From Sycon ciliatum (lineage: Eukaryota; Porifera; Calcarea; Leucosolenida; Sycettidae), in NCBI RefSeq assembly GCF_964019385.1, contig NC_088643.1, forward strand, positions 2,630,755 to 2,694,754: DNA of 64,000 nt. Reading direction: 5' to 3'. Shown here piece after piece: positions 1-9,385 of the stretch; position 1 is the stretch's first letter; each line of letters opens with the position of its first letter. Under the pieces are notes generated by a model. The model saw only the letters and a program-made list of their open reading frames with translations, searched no databases and was not told the origin of the DNA. A program made the translations under genes and the position numbers.

Positions 1-299
1 ACATTCTGGTACAGTGGAACACTGACATCCATCAGCAGCACCTGTGTGCTGGACCGCAACACCAGGTCTGGGCGGTTGTGGCGCACTTGCGTATCCGTTG
101 GGATATTGAACTCCCACAGGAGCTTCATGTCAGGATTTTCCGTGACAGGCACAAGATGATGCTTCAGCGGGTTGCTTCCCGGCTGACCCAGACCATGCCG
201 CTTGCATAGTGCCCAATGCACCAACTTGACGAGCGTGTCATGCCGTTCGATATACAGTGTTTTGGCTAGAGCTGGGCAACAGGCCACAATGTGATCAAC

Positions 300-301
<2 letters not shown>
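1..301 (-). pseudogene. R4/Dong-like retrotransposon C-terminal fragment
   Basis: Read on the minus strand, this is a piece of the region C-terminal to the reverse transcriptase of a restriction-like-endonuclease non-LTR retrotransposon. It starts in the zinc-binding motif (DHIVACCPALAKT), continues through IERHDTLVKLVHWALCK, and reaches the endonuclease core HNRPDLVL followed by LLMDVSVP. The same blocks occur in the longer copies at 10271-11296 and 37488-40013, but this one is clearly diverged from both. It is 5' truncated exactly at the (TAA)n array and runs out of the window on its 3' side. Assignment to R4/Dong rests on the RPD...D endonuclease signature and the TAA target, both typical of that clade; R2 or NeSL are less likely. 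Confidence 0.75.

Positions 302-384
<83 letters not shown>
302..384. repeat. (ATT)n microsatellite
   Basis: A perfect trinucleotide tract of about 28 units. It separates the R4-like fragment on the left from the inverted PLE insert on the right. Confidence 0.95.
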
Positions 385-554
385 TAAAAATTCGACGAGG
401 AGACAATAATTTTAATATGGCAATAAGTAGGACGAGCTGAAGCGACATGTGGACTACTTTATTAACAATGTAAGCGATGGAGACGATGCAAGAAACAACC
501 TAAAGGGTAAGGAAAAATACATGTAAGAAGAAAAAGGGCAATGGAAAAAAAAGA

Positions 555-594
555 TGATTCGAACAAGTTTTCGTACAACACTCTTCAGGAATCA
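555..594 (-). ncRNA. Hammerhead ribozyme, type I (PLE-A)
   Basis: On the minus strand: stem I TGATTC/GAATCA, core CTGAAGA (position 7 is variable in hammerheads), stem II GTG/TAC, GAA, and short stem III AAC-TT-GTT ending in GUUC, which is a valid NUH cleavage site. PLEs are known to carry hammerheads in their terminal regions. Confidence 0.8.
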
Positions 595-876
595 CCGTTG
601 TACTAAAGAACAAAATGAGAACAAAGGAAATAATATAGCAATCAAGGTAGGGTGACACGATACAATGACAGCACTAGAATATCGAGGTGCGATTTCTCAC
701 AAAAGTGTGCAGAAAACAAGGGTATACAAGTAAGAACTAAGCGTGACAAGTGTGTATCAGCAACAAAAAACAAAAAAGTGAGAACGAATGATAATAATAA
801 CAATAATAAACAAGAAGGTGACAAAACACATTTAGGCACAAGTGGCAACAACGTTGCCACACTACACAACAGAACA

Positions 877-2295
877 TTATTTGAACAATTTTAGGGTAAT
901 AACACTATCTTTCTGGACACACAAATTCGGCTTATGAATGCGCTGACAAACAGCTTCCAAAACTTGTAACTGCAAAAGATAACCATGACGAGCACGGCAC
1001 AAAACAGAAAAACAGGAATCAGAATAAGTACGACAACAGTCAGTACTAGAAACCAAATGATTGTATACTGAAGACTTGTTATTACGAGACGGACGCACAC
1101 AATCTCGACTCACGCGCACACCCTCACACTCCCTCTCACCCTCACTCAGCTCACCTTCTCCCTCACTGTCCGAATCAGAACCTGCTCCGTCATCCACCGC
1201 GGTTTGACTCTCCTCCTCACTTGCATTGTCCTGCGTCTCACCTTCACCACCCACGCCAACCCTGAATGCCGTTGCCTTCACGTCAGTCGTCGTCCTATCC
1301 GATTGTTTCCTTTGTATTTTTACCGTGAATTCATAGGTCCGGTTGTAATCTGCTGTAGATCTCCGTGGTCTGTCATTTGCTGCTTTGTTTTGTGGATTAG
1401 TTGTTGTTGTTGTTGTTGTTGGATGTGAACCTGGTGTTGTTGTTGGATGTGAAGCTGGTGTTGTTGTTGCCGCCATGGTTGTTGGTCTTTCTGTTGAATC
1501 CAGCTCTGGTTCCGGTGGGACAAATCGACCACCACGGGTGCTCCCCACCAACACAGACCTCGAAGGAGGAGGGTCAGGGGGAGGCAGAGGTGCTGTCACC
1601 ACTCGAGGCACAGCCCCATGCAAAGCACCCAGAGGCACAGACTTAGGCACACCCGAGGGCTGCACCAGTGGCGGTTCCGCACGCACCTCCAAAGAGCTGC
1701 CAAGCTCCAGCCCGTCCAACACAGATGTCAGAGGGGGAGCGGCAGACAGCGGCAGGGAACTATCCTGCCGTCTAGGTGATGGGTTTTTCCTAGGCCTCCC
1801 GCGTTTGGGCCTCTCAGATTGCGCACTGGGTGGAAGGATGTGAAGTGGAGTGTGTTGTTTGATACGTGCGTTCAGGTGCTGAACAGTCCTACCAACATAC
1901 CGACTAGCACAATGTCGGCATTCGAAGTTGTAGATAACATGACTGAGGTGGAGGGTTGGTAGAACGTCCTTCCGCACCGTGAACGCACCCATTGTTGTGA
2001 AGACTGGCACAAAATGTACTGCATAATAAGTACGACGGACGATAGACTTGACTGCGTGACACACTTTGATCGATTCCTGCCCCTTCCATGGCAAACATAG
2101 ATAGACGGGACAGCGAGGTGGACCAATCAGCACCGATTTCGGTTTCTGCTCCATGGACAGAAACTTACGCAACAAGAATTCCGGGTAGCCATTCTTCAAG
2201 AAAACAGATCGAAGGAAATCGAGCTCGGCCTGCTGCTTACTGGGCGAACAAATACGTTTCGCACGGTCCACGAGGTGACGACTTGTTCGAATCAT
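877..2295 (-). CDS. Penelope-like element C-terminal protein with split GIY-YIG endonuclease
   Basis: An open frame of 472 residues, 5' truncated at the inverted junction, so the apparent start is not the native one. Residues 1-50 (ELDFLRSVFLKNGYPEFLL) resemble the end of a PLE reverse transcriptase thumb. Residues 120-148 hold the first half of a GIY-YIG nuclease: IYNFEC, then C, RYVGRT, and LNARIKQH with the catalytic Arg. Residues 162-171 (RPKRGRPRKN) look like an AT-hook. About 250 Pro/Thr- and then acid-rich residues follow, before the second half at 405-472 (VLEAV with the expected Glu at 447, then KPNLCVQK). The nuclease would nick target DNA for integration. The long internal insertion is unusual for the family. 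No stops interrupt the frame. Confidence 0.75.
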   Translation of the reverse strand: MIRTSRHLVDRAKRICSPSKQQAELDFLRSVFLKNGYPEFLLRKFLSMEQKPKSVLIGPPRCPVYLCLPWKGQESIKVCHAVKSIVRRTYYAVHFVPVFTTMGAFTVRKDVLPTLHLSHVIYNFECRHCASRYVGRTVQHLNARIKQHTPLHILPPSAQSERPKRGRPRKNPSPRRQDSSLPLSAAPPLTSVLDGLELGSSLEVRAEPPLVQPSGVPKSVPLGALHGAVPRVVTAPLPPPDPPPSRSVLVGSTRGGRFVPPEPELDSTERPTTMAATTTPASHPTTTPGSHPTTTTTTTNPQNKAANDRPRRSTADYNRTYEFTVKIQRKQSDRTTTDVKATAFRVGVGGEGETQDNASEEESQTAVDDGAGSDSDSEGEGELSEGERECEGVRVSRDCVRPSRNNKSSVYNHLVSSTDCCRTYSDSCFSVLCRARHGYLLQLQVLEAVCQRIHKPNLCVQKDSVITLKLFK

Positions 2296-2429
2296 CTTTT
2301 TTTTCCATTGCCCTTTTTCTTCTTACATGTATTTTTCCTTACCCTTTAGGTTGTTTCTTGCATCGTCTCCATCGCTTACATTGTTAATAAAGTAGTCCAC
2401 ATGCCGCTTCAGCTCGTCCTACTTATTGC

Positions 2430-2439
<10 letters not shown>

Positions 2440-2477
<38 letters not shown>

Positions 2478-2498
2478 GACTGGTTTGAGGGAAAGAGA

Positions 2499-2534
<36 letters not shown>
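2440..2534. repeat. (ATT)n microsatellite with embedded SINE tail
   Basis: Two (ATT)n tracts (2440-2476 and 2500-2534) flank about 22 bp (GACTGGTTTGAGGGAAAGAG...). That stretch is the 3' end of the tRNA-derived SINE in minus orientation, an extremely 5'-truncated copy. Confidence 0.85.
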
Positions 2535-2535
<1 letters not shown>

Positions 2536-2723
2536 TGAAACTCGGATGTTGAGCCATAAATAAATGTAAAAGAGAAAAGGACATATGGATACGAGTTAAG
2601 AGTAACTCAGTACTCTGTCAGTTTTGTGCCTAGTTATTGCACTTTCTGACTGTATATAGTATCATGTTACAGTGATGGAGAGTTACTCTTAACTCGTATC
2701 CATATGTCCTTTTCTCTTTTACA
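2535..2723. mobile_element. Miniature palindromic copy of the 592-bp retrozyme-like unit
   Basis: The left arm starts TGAAACTCGGATG (full 3' end in minus sense). The right arm ends at CTTTTACA next to (ATT)n, the internal 3' stop. The arms share the GATACGAGTTAAGAGTAACTC segment inverted. The ribozyme is absent. It is flanked by (ATT)n on both sides. Confidence 0.75.
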
Positions 2724-3254
2724 TTATTATTATTATTATTATTATTGTGGAAGAGAAAAAAGACATATGGATACGAGTTAAGAGTAACTCTCCATCACTG
2801 TAACATGATACTATATACAGTCAGAAAGTGCAATAACTAGGCACAAAACTGACAGAGTACTGAAACATTCGACGTCCTGACACCTAGCTTCAACACATCT
2901 CCGTAGCGCTAACCGACAGCCTTCCAACTTGGAAGGTTCAAGGTTATGGAAAGACCAAAGAGGGGAAGGCAAGCGCAACGAAAACGAGCAAAAGCTACAG
3001 TCCCAAAGGAACAAAGAATGTCGATTGTTACTGGACGATGACGAGACCAGTACGATATTTGACAAAGCGGTCTAACTACAATTCGAAGCAGCAAAGCAGC
3101 ACACCACCCAACTTGGGTGGGTCATAAATATCAAAGATAAGTAAAGAAAGGGAAGCTTTGCGAGAACGAATTGTACAAGCCGAAAGCCAAACTCCTACAG
3201 TACTCCTCATGCATGACATTGTGATGGACTAGTTGACTACAAAACAAGTTGTTT

Positions 3255-3303
3255 CACACGACGTACGTTTCGCCGTATGGTTCGTGACGGCTCATCAGGT
3301 GTG
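3255..3303 (-). ncRNA. Hammerhead ribozyme (592 unit 1)
   Basis: Minus strand: CACAC, CTGATGA, stem II GCCG/CGGC with a 12-nt loop, GAA, a very short stem III in ACGTACGT, cleavage after GUC, and GTGTG closing stem I. Stem I can extend through GTTTC/GAAAC across an AAATTG bulge. Confidence 0.88.
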
Positions 3304-3846
3304 CAATTTGAAACTCGGATGTTGAGCCATAAATAAATGTGGAAGAGAAAAAAGACATATGGATACGAGTTAAGAGTAACTCTCCATCACTGTAACATGA
3401 TACTATATACAGTCAGAAAGTGCAATAACTAGGCACAAAACTGACAGAGTACTGAAACATTCGACGTCCTGACACCTAGCTTCAACACATCTCCGTAGCG
3501 CTAACCGACAGCCTTCCAACTTGGAAGGTTCAAGGTTATGGAAAGACCAAAGAGGGGAAGGCAAGCGCAACGAAAACGAGCAAAAGCTACAGTCCCAAAG
3601 GAACAAAGAATGTCGATTGTTACTGGACGATGACGAGACCAGTACGATATTTGACAAAGCGGTCTAACTACAATTCGAAGCAGCAAAGCAGCACACCACC
3701 CAACTTGGGTGGGTCATAAATATCAAAGATAAGTAAAGAAAGGGAAGCTTTGCGAGAACGAATTGTACAAGCCGAAAGCCAAACTCCTACAGTACTCCTC
3801 ATGCATGACATTGTGATGGACTAGTTGACTACAAAACAAGTTGTTT

Positions 3847-3895
3847 CACACGACGTACGTTTCGCCGTATGGTTCGTGACGGCTCATCAGGTGTG
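3847..3895 (-). ncRNA. Hammerhead ribozyme (592 unit 2)
   Basis: Sequence identical to the copy at 3255-3303: all core residues and stems I and II are present. Confidence 0.88.
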
Positions 3896-4442
3896 CAATT
3901 TGAAACTCGGATGTTGAGCCATAAATAAATGTGGAAGAGAAAAAAAAAAGACATATGGATACGAGTTAAGAGTAACTCTCCATCACTGTAACATGATACT
4001 ATATACAGTCAGAAAGTGCAATAACTAGGCACAAAACTGACAGAGTACTGAAACATTCGACGTCCTGACACCTAGCTTCAACACATCTCCGTAGCGCTAA
4101 CCGACAGCCTTCCAACTTGGAAGGTTCAAGGTTATGGAAAGACCAAAGAGGGGAAGGCAAGCGCAACGAAAACGAGCAAAAGCTACAGTCCCAAAGGAAC
4201 AAAGAATGTCGATTGTTACTGGACGATGACGAGACCAGTACGATATTTGACAAAGCGGTCTAACTACAATTCGAAGCAGCAAAGCAGCACACCACCCAAC
4301 TTGGGTGGGTCATAAATATCAAAGATAAGTAAAGAAAGGGAAGCTTTGCGAGAACGAATTGTACAAGCCGAAAGCCAAACTCCTACAGTACTCCTCATGC
4401 ATGACATTGTGATGGACTAGTTGACTACAAAACAAGTTGTTT

Positions 4443-4491
4443 CACACGACGTACGTTTCGCCGTATGGTTCGTGACGGCTCATCAGGTGTG
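4443..4491 (-). ncRNA. Hammerhead ribozyme (592 unit 3)
   Basis: Identical core and stems to the copy at 3255-3303. It lies 596 bp from the preceding copy because of an A-run insertion elsewhere in the unit. Confidence 0.88.
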
Positions 4492-5034
4492 CAATTTGAA
4501 ACTCGGATGTTGAGCCATAAATAAATGTGGAAGAGAAAAAAGACATATGGATACGAGTTAAGAGTAACTCTCCATCACTGTAACATGATACTATATACAG
4601 TCAGAAAGTGCAATAACTAGGCACAAAACTGACAGAGTACTGAAACATTCGACGTCCTGACACCTAGCTTCAACACATCTCCGTAGCGCTAACCGACAGC
4701 CTTCCAACTTGGAAGGTTCAAGGTTATGGAAAGACCAAAGAGGGGAAGGCAAGCGCAACGAAAACGAGCAAAAGCTACAGTCCCAAAGGAACAAAGAATG
4801 TCGATTGTTACTGGACGATGACGAGACCAGTACGATATTTGACAAAGCGGTCTAACTACAATTCGAAGCAGCAAAGCAGCACACCACCCAACTTGGGTGG
4901 GTCATAAATATCAAAGATAAGTAAAGAAAGGGAAGCTTTGCGAGAACGAATTGTACAAGCCGAAAGCCAAACTCCTACAGTACTCCTCATGCATGACATT
5001 GTGATGGACTAGTTGACTACAAAACAAGTTGTTT

Positions 5035-5083
5035 CACACGACGTACGTTTCGCCGTATGGTTCGTGACGGCTCATCAGGTGTG
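5035..5083 (-). ncRNA. Hammerhead ribozyme (592 unit 4)
   Basis: Identical core and stems to the copy at 3255-3303. It is the last complete ribozyme before the inversion point near 5515. Confidence 0.88.
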
Positions 5084-6061
5084 CAATTTGAAACTCGGAT
5101 GTTGAGCCATAAATAAATGTGGAAGAGAAAAAAGACATATGGATACGAGTTAAGAGTAACTCTCCATCACTGTAACATGATACTATATACAGTCAGAAAG
5201 TGCAATAACTAGGCACAAAACTGACAGAGTACTGAAACATTCGACGTCCTGACACCTAGCTTCAACACATCTCCGTAGCGCTAACCGACAGCCTTCCAAC
5301 TTGGAAGGTTCAAGGTTATGGAAAGACCAAAGAGGGGAAGGCAAGCGCAACGAAAACGAGCAAAAGCTACAGTCCCAAAGGAACAAAGAATGTCGATTGT
5401 TACTGGACGATGACGAGACCAGTACGATATTTGACAAAGCGGTCTAACTACAATTCGAAGCAGCAAAGCAGCACACCACCCAACTTGGGTGGGTCATAAA
5501 TATCAAAGATAAGTTCGTGTGAAACAACTTGTTTTGTAGTCAACTAGTCCATCACAATGTCATGCATGAGGAGTACTGTAGGAGTTTGGCTTTCGGCTTG
5601 TACAATTCGTTCTCGCAAAGCTTCCCTTTCTTTACTTATCTTTGATATTTATGACCCACCCAAGTTGGGTGGTGTGCTGCTTTGCTGCTTCGAATTGTAG
5701 TTAGACCGCTTTGTCAAATATCGTACTCGTCTCGTCATCGTCCAGTAACAATCGACATTCTTTGTTCCTTTGGGACTGTAGCTTTTGCTCGTTTTCGTTG
5801 CGCTTGCCTTCCCCTCTTTGGTCTTTCCATAACCTTGAACCTTCCAAGTTGGAAGGCTGTCGGTTAGCGCTACGGAGATGTGTTGAAGCTAGGTGTCAGG
5901 ACGTCGAATGTTTCAGTACTCTGTCAGTTTTGTGCCTAGTTATTGCACTTTCTGACTGTATATAGTATCATGTTACAGTGATGGAGAGTTACTCTTAACT
6001 CGTATCCATATGTCTTTTTTCTCTTCCACATTTATTTATGGCTCAACATCCGAGTTTCAAA

Positions 6062-6113
6062 TTATTATTATTATTATTCCCTCAAACCAGTTAATATTAT
6101 TATTATTATTATT
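6062..6113. repeat. (ATT)n with a 16-bp SINE tail remnant
   Basis: ATT tracts on both sides of CCCTCAAACCAGTTAA, the exact 3' end of the SINE in plus orientation. It shows how short a retained cDNA can be at this target. Confidence 0.8.
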
Positions 6114-6302
6114 ATTATTGGTAAACAGTTTCCTCTGAGACAAAAATGCGATAATACTCATAAAAAGGACACACTTCAGGCTCATTACAAACATCTTGAA
6201 AGTTTTCGTCTATTTCACCTGATGAGAAGGCTTGAAAGTATACTTGTGAAGACGAAAACTTTCAAGATGTTTGTAATGAGCCTGAAGTGTGTCCTTTTTA
6301 TG

Positions 6303-6305
<3 letters not shown>
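6114..6305. mobile_element. Miniature palindromic PLE-C copy
   Basis: The left arm (minus sense) ends at GGTAAACAG, the full terminus. The right arm (plus sense) ends at TTTTTATGAGTATT, an internal TATTAT site. Only about 100 bp of element is present in each arm. One hammerhead survives, in the right arm. Confidence 0.75.
6214..6250 (+). ncRNA. Hammerhead-like ribozyme (PLE-C mini copy)
   Basis: TTCAC, CTGATGA, a degenerate stem II (GAAGGCTT), GAA, palindromic stem III AGTATACT, cleavage U, then GTGAA closing stem I. The weak stem II lowers confidence in activity. Confidence 0.6.

Positions 6306-6356
<51 letters not shown>
6306..6356. repeat. (ATT)n microsatellite
   Basis: Perfect ATT tract between two palindromic PLE-C inserts. 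Confidence 0.95.
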
Positions 6357-6439
6357 GTTTCCTCTGAGACAAAAATGCGATAATACTCATAAAAAGGACA
6401 CACTTCAGGCTCATTACAAACATCTTGAAAGTTTTTGTC

Positions 6440-6476
6440 TTCACAAGTATACTTTCAAGCCTTCTCATCAGGTGAA
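6440..6476 (-). ncRNA. Hammerhead-like ribozyme (PLE-C)
   Basis: Minus-strand copy of the motif at 6214-6250, with identical core and a weak stem II. Confidence 0.6.
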
Positions 6477-6550
6477 ATACAGGCAAGAGAAAAGGAACAG
6501 GAACAGTGGATTAAATACAGTAAGAAGGTGGTAAAACAGCGCAAAAAGAA

Positions 6551-6667
6551 AGATTGCTGAATGTTTTGGAAGCTGTATACATCCACACAAGGAAACCCAA
6601 CCTTTGCAAACAGAAACAAATCAAATTCACACTTAGGCTGTTAGGTAGGTCGTCAAAACCTCGTTAG
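6551..6667 (+). pseudogene. PLE-C GIY-YIG C-terminal tail fragment
   Basis: Plus-strand codons give RLLNVLEAVYIHTRKPNLCKQ and onward to a stop after SSKPR. This is the last roughly 40 residues of the GIY-YIG domain, with the conserved LEA Glu. It matches the minus-strand copy at 9386-10015. It starts directly at the arm junction, so nothing upstream is present. Confidence 0.7.
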
Positions 6668-6875
6668 TTACATGTATGTCCAGTGGTTGTCTCTTGTTGT
6701 CGCACTACATGTCGCGCTTATTGAGTTTTCTCGCATTTGCACCTTTGTGTCATTATTGCAATTTTCGCTGTTTACTTTAGCTATCTTCTTTCTTTCTTTC
6801 TTTCTTTTTGCGCTGTTTTACCACCTTCTTACTGTATTTAATCCACTGTTCCTGTTCCTTTTCTCTTGCCTGTAT

Positions 6876-6912
6876 TTCACCTGATGAGAAGGCTTGAAAG
6901 TATACTTGTGAA
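6876..6912 (+). ncRNA. Hammerhead-like ribozyme (PLE-C)
   Basis: Plus-strand copy in the right arm: TTCAC/GTGAA stem I, CTGATGA, GAA, and AGTATACT stem III. Confidence 0.6.
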
Positions 6913-6967
6913 GACAAAAACTTTCAAGATGTTTGTAATGAGCCTGAAGTGTGTCCTTTTTATGAGT

Positions 6968-6988
6968 ATTATTATTATTATTATTATT
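6968..6988. repeat. (ATT)n microsatellite
   Basis: Short tract between the PLE-C insert and the 442-bp retrozyme insert. Confidence 0.9.
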
Positions 6989-7137
6989 TGTAAGAAAGGG
7001 TTTGCTCCCCACACCGGAGCTCGCGCTATTCCGCCGACTTTACTTGACACTTGACTGACTCACGACTGCCATCCAGAGCACACGAGAAGTCCATCGAACC
7101 TTCGACTCGGCAAACCTGCAAGAAAGCACCACTCCCT

Positions 7138-7183
7138 GCTCAATACACAGTGTTTCGGGGAATTCACCCCTCATCAGTTGAGC
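7138..7183 (-). ncRNA. Hammerhead ribozyme (442 unit)
   Basis: Minus strand: stem I GCTCAA/TTGAGC, CTGATGA, stem II GGGG/CCCC with a 6-nt loop, GAA, stem III ACAC/GTGT, and cleavage after GUA. Confidence 0.88.
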
Positions 7184-7677
7184 TTGAGTAGGCTGAGGAA
7201 GATTGTGCCTGAAGAGCACCACTTATATAGTGCTCTCCAGGCACAAACATCACCAGGGATACAAACTTACAGAGACGCTCCATTTCCAGCGCGACAAACA
7301 CCTCGTGAACACCAGATAGCAGCGTTAGTCAGTGTCGCTCCTGGACGGTGAGACCAGACGTTGAGGACCCTGGGTCATTCGCAACGCTGTCACCTCCAAA
7401 CCAACTAGTCGCAAGCCCGCGCTGGGCTGTTGTGCCCAGCGCGGGCTTGCGACTAGTTGGTTTGGAGGTGACAGCGTTGCGAATGACCCAGGGTCCTCAA
7501 CGTCTGGTCTCACCGTCCAGGAGCGACACTGACTAACGCTGCTATCTGGTGTTCACGAGGTGTTTGTCGCGCTGGAAATGGAGCGTCTCTGTAAGTTTGT
7601 ATCCCTGGTGATGTTTGTGCCTGGAGAGCACTATATAAGTGGTGCTCTTCAGGCACAATCTTCCTCAGCCTACTCAA

Positions 7678-7723
7678 GCTCAACTGATGAGGGGTGAATT
7701 CCCCGAAACACTGTGTATTGAGC
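7678..7723 (+). ncRNA. Hammerhead ribozyme (442 unit)
   Basis: Plus-strand copy with a 6-bp stem I (GCTCAA/TTGAGC), GGGG/CCCC stem II and ACAC/GTGT stem III; every core residue is present. Confidence 0.9.
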
Positions 7724-8119
7724 AGGGAGTGGTGCTTTCTTGCAGGTTTGCCGAGTCGAAGGTTCGATGGACTTCTCGTGTGCTCTGGATGGCAGTCGTG
7801 AGTCAGTCAAGTGTCAAGTAAAGTCGGCGGAATAGCGCGAGCTCCGGTGTGGGGAGCAAACCCTTTCTATGTTGTGCCCAGCGCGGGCTTGCGACTAGTT
7901 GGTTTGGAGGTGACAGCGTTGCGAATGACCCAGGGTCCTCAACGTCTGGTCTCACCGTCCAGGAGCGACACTGACTAACGCTGCTATCTGGTGTTCACGA
8001 GGTGTTTGTCGCGCTGGAAATGGAGCGTCTCTGTAAGTTTGTATCCCTGGTGATGTTTGTGCCTGGAGAGCACTATATAAGTGGTGCTCTTCAGGCACAA
8101 TCTTCCTCAGCCTACTCAA

Positions 8120-8165
8120 GCTCAACTGATGAGGGGTGAATTCCCCGAAACACTGTGTATTGAGC
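8120..8165 (+). ncRNA. Hammerhead ribozyme (442 unit)
   Basis: Second tandem plus-strand copy, identical in core and stems to 7678-7723. Two cleavages would release a 442-nt monomer. Confidence 0.9.
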
Positions 8166-8345
8166 AGGGAGTGGTGCTTTCTTGCAGGTTTGCCGAGTCG
8201 AAGGTTCGATGGACTTCTCGTGTGCTCTGGATGGCAGTCGTGAGTCAGTCAAGTGTCAAGTAAAGTCGGCGGAATAGCGCGAGCTCCGGTGTGGGGAGCA
8301 AACCCTTTCTTACAAATCATCGCCGAAGTCGCAACCACCACTTCG

Positions 8346-8370
8346 TATTATTATTATTATTATTATTATT
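8346..8370. repeat. (ATT)n microsatellite
   Basis: Tract between the 442-bp insert and an R4 3'-UTR fragment. Confidence 0.9.
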
Positions 8371-8697
8371 TCTCCTTTATTCACTTCTTTCGAAGGCGAT
8401 AAGCCAGACCCACCGGGAAATATTTCCATGGGTGGGACAGCAAAAAGAAAGTGAAAAAACAAAAAAAAAAAAAAATAAATAAATAAAACCTAAAAACCAA
8501 AGGGACAAGAACTAGTTGAAGGAAGAGGAAGAAAGGAAAGAAACTCAATCCGAACTCCAACATCAAAACAATAATAAAGAATTTGCAGCGACAGGCAAAA
8601 TACATCAACCAATGAAGGGAGTAGTAACAAAGGAAATATCAGTCTTTATCAGTCGTTATTCAAGTCTCTTAATTAACTGATTTGAGGGAAAGAGACA
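8371..8697 (-). mobile_element. R4-like (family 1) 3'-UTR fragment plus SINE tail
   Basis: The minus-strand sequence matches the 3' UTR of the long copy (40020-40348), from AAGAGACTTGAATAACG to GAATAAAGGAGAA, joined to (TAA)n. Its upstream end (about 8670-8697) runs into a 27-bp SINE tail. No coding sequence remains. Confidence 0.75.
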
Positions 8698-8713
8698 ACA
8701 ATAATAATAATAA

Positions 8714-8868
8714 TTTTTCTCTCATGAAGTTTATCAAAATTCTGTTCAGGATTTTCTTTTATCTTCATTGATTGGTGCTTCACCCTTGGGTCATATGGAT
8801 CCCGGTGCTGTGCTTCATGCCTCCTTTCAAGCTTTCTTTTTCTGCTTTGGGAGTGAATAAAGTCGTCA
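8714..8868 (+). mobile_element. R4-like (family 2) 3'-UTR fragment
   Basis: About 155 bp identical to the end of the copy at 10271-11725, ending TGAATAAAGTCGTCAT beside (AAT)n. A second short AAAGTCGTCAT follows at 8882-8892, apparently from slippage or a repeated 3' junction. Confidence 0.75.
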
Positions 8869-9049
<181 letters not shown>

Positions 9050-9140
9050 GGTAAACAGTTTCCTCTGAGACAAAAATGCGATAATACTCATAAAAAGGAC
9101 ACACTTCAGGCTCATTACAAACATCTTGAAAGTTTTTGTC

Positions 9141-9177
9141 TTCACAAGTATACTTTCAAGCCTTCTCATCAGGTGAA
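9141..9177 (-). ncRNA. Hammerhead-like ribozyme (PLE-C)
   Basis: Minus-strand motif identical in core to 6214-6250, located just upstream of the element 3' terminus. Confidence 0.6.
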
Positions 9178-9385
9178 ATACAGGCAAGGGAAAAGGAACA
9201 GGAACAGTGGATTAAATACAGTAAGAAGGTGGTAAAACAGCGCAAAAAGAAAGAAAGAAAGAAAGAAGATAGCTAAAGTAAACAGCGAAAATTGCAATAA
9301 TGACACAAAGGTGCAAATGCGAGAAAACTCAATAAGCGCGACATGTAGTGCGACAACAAGAGACAACCACTGGACATACATGTAA

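Larger units (their letters stand above)
385..2439. mobile_element. Palindromic Penelope-like insert (family A)
   Basis: The left arm (385 to about 2290, minus sense) carries the 3' part of a PLE, including the ORF. The right arm (about 2288-2439, plus sense) repeats the element's 3' terminal sequence in inverted orientation. Both arms therefore end with the element 3' region next to (ATT)n of the same polarity. The left arm reaches the longer terminus. The right arm stops about 25 nt earlier, at the internal tract AAAATTATT. The arm junction near 2290 lies within about 8 nt of the hammerhead cleavage position. No reverse transcriptase core is present, so this copy is not autonomous. Confidence 0.75.
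2745..6061. mobile_element. Tandem array of 592-bp hammerhead units with a terminal inverted unit
   Basis: Nearly identical minus-sense units repeat at spacings of 592, 596, 592 and 592 bp from 2745 to about 5514. One plus-sense unit follows (about 5516-6061). The only clear length change is a longer A-run near 3942. Four complete units carry a hammerhead. The plus-sense unit begins within 2 nt of the predicted ribozyme cleavage site (C^GTGTGAAAC) and ends at GAGTTTCAAA next to (ATT)n. No conserved protein is evident. Size, tandem structure and type I hammerheads match the description of retrozymes, which are non-autonomous and replicate through RNA. Near-identity implies recent amplification or homogenisation. 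Confidence 0.8.
6357..6967. mobile_element. Palindromic PLE-C insert
   Basis: The left arm (minus sense, 6357 to about 6549) and the right arm (plus sense, about 6550-6967) both contain the terminal hammerhead region. The right arm extends upstream into the end of the PLE reading frame. It ends at the internal GAGTATT site beside (ATT)n, and the left arm ends near the true terminus. Confidence 0.75.
6989..8345. mobile_element. Palindromic 442-bp retrozyme-like insert (three units)
   Basis: One minus-sense unit (6989 to about 7424) meets a plus-sense unit (about 7430-7870) in a near-perfect palindrome. A second tandem plus-sense unit (7871-8345) follows, and the ribozymes of the two plus units are 442 bp apart. 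Each unit has a hammerhead and a TATATAAG box inside an inverted GAGAGCAC/GTGGTGCTC context, a possible promoter. The left arm ends at the internal CCTTTCTTA site, and the right arm at the longer terminus (CTTCGTA). Both abut (ATT)n. Confidence 0.78.

Noticed and set aside
2745..5514. CRISPR-like or bacterial repeat array
   Set aside because: Units are 592 bp with no spacers, and the context is eukaryotic; a retrozyme array explains it.
2811..5965. Repeated 84- and 61-codon frames in every 592-bp unit
   Set aside because: They recur only because the units are nearly identical. There is no family similarity, and the Ser/Leu-rich composition and two overlapping frames argue for non-coding RNA.
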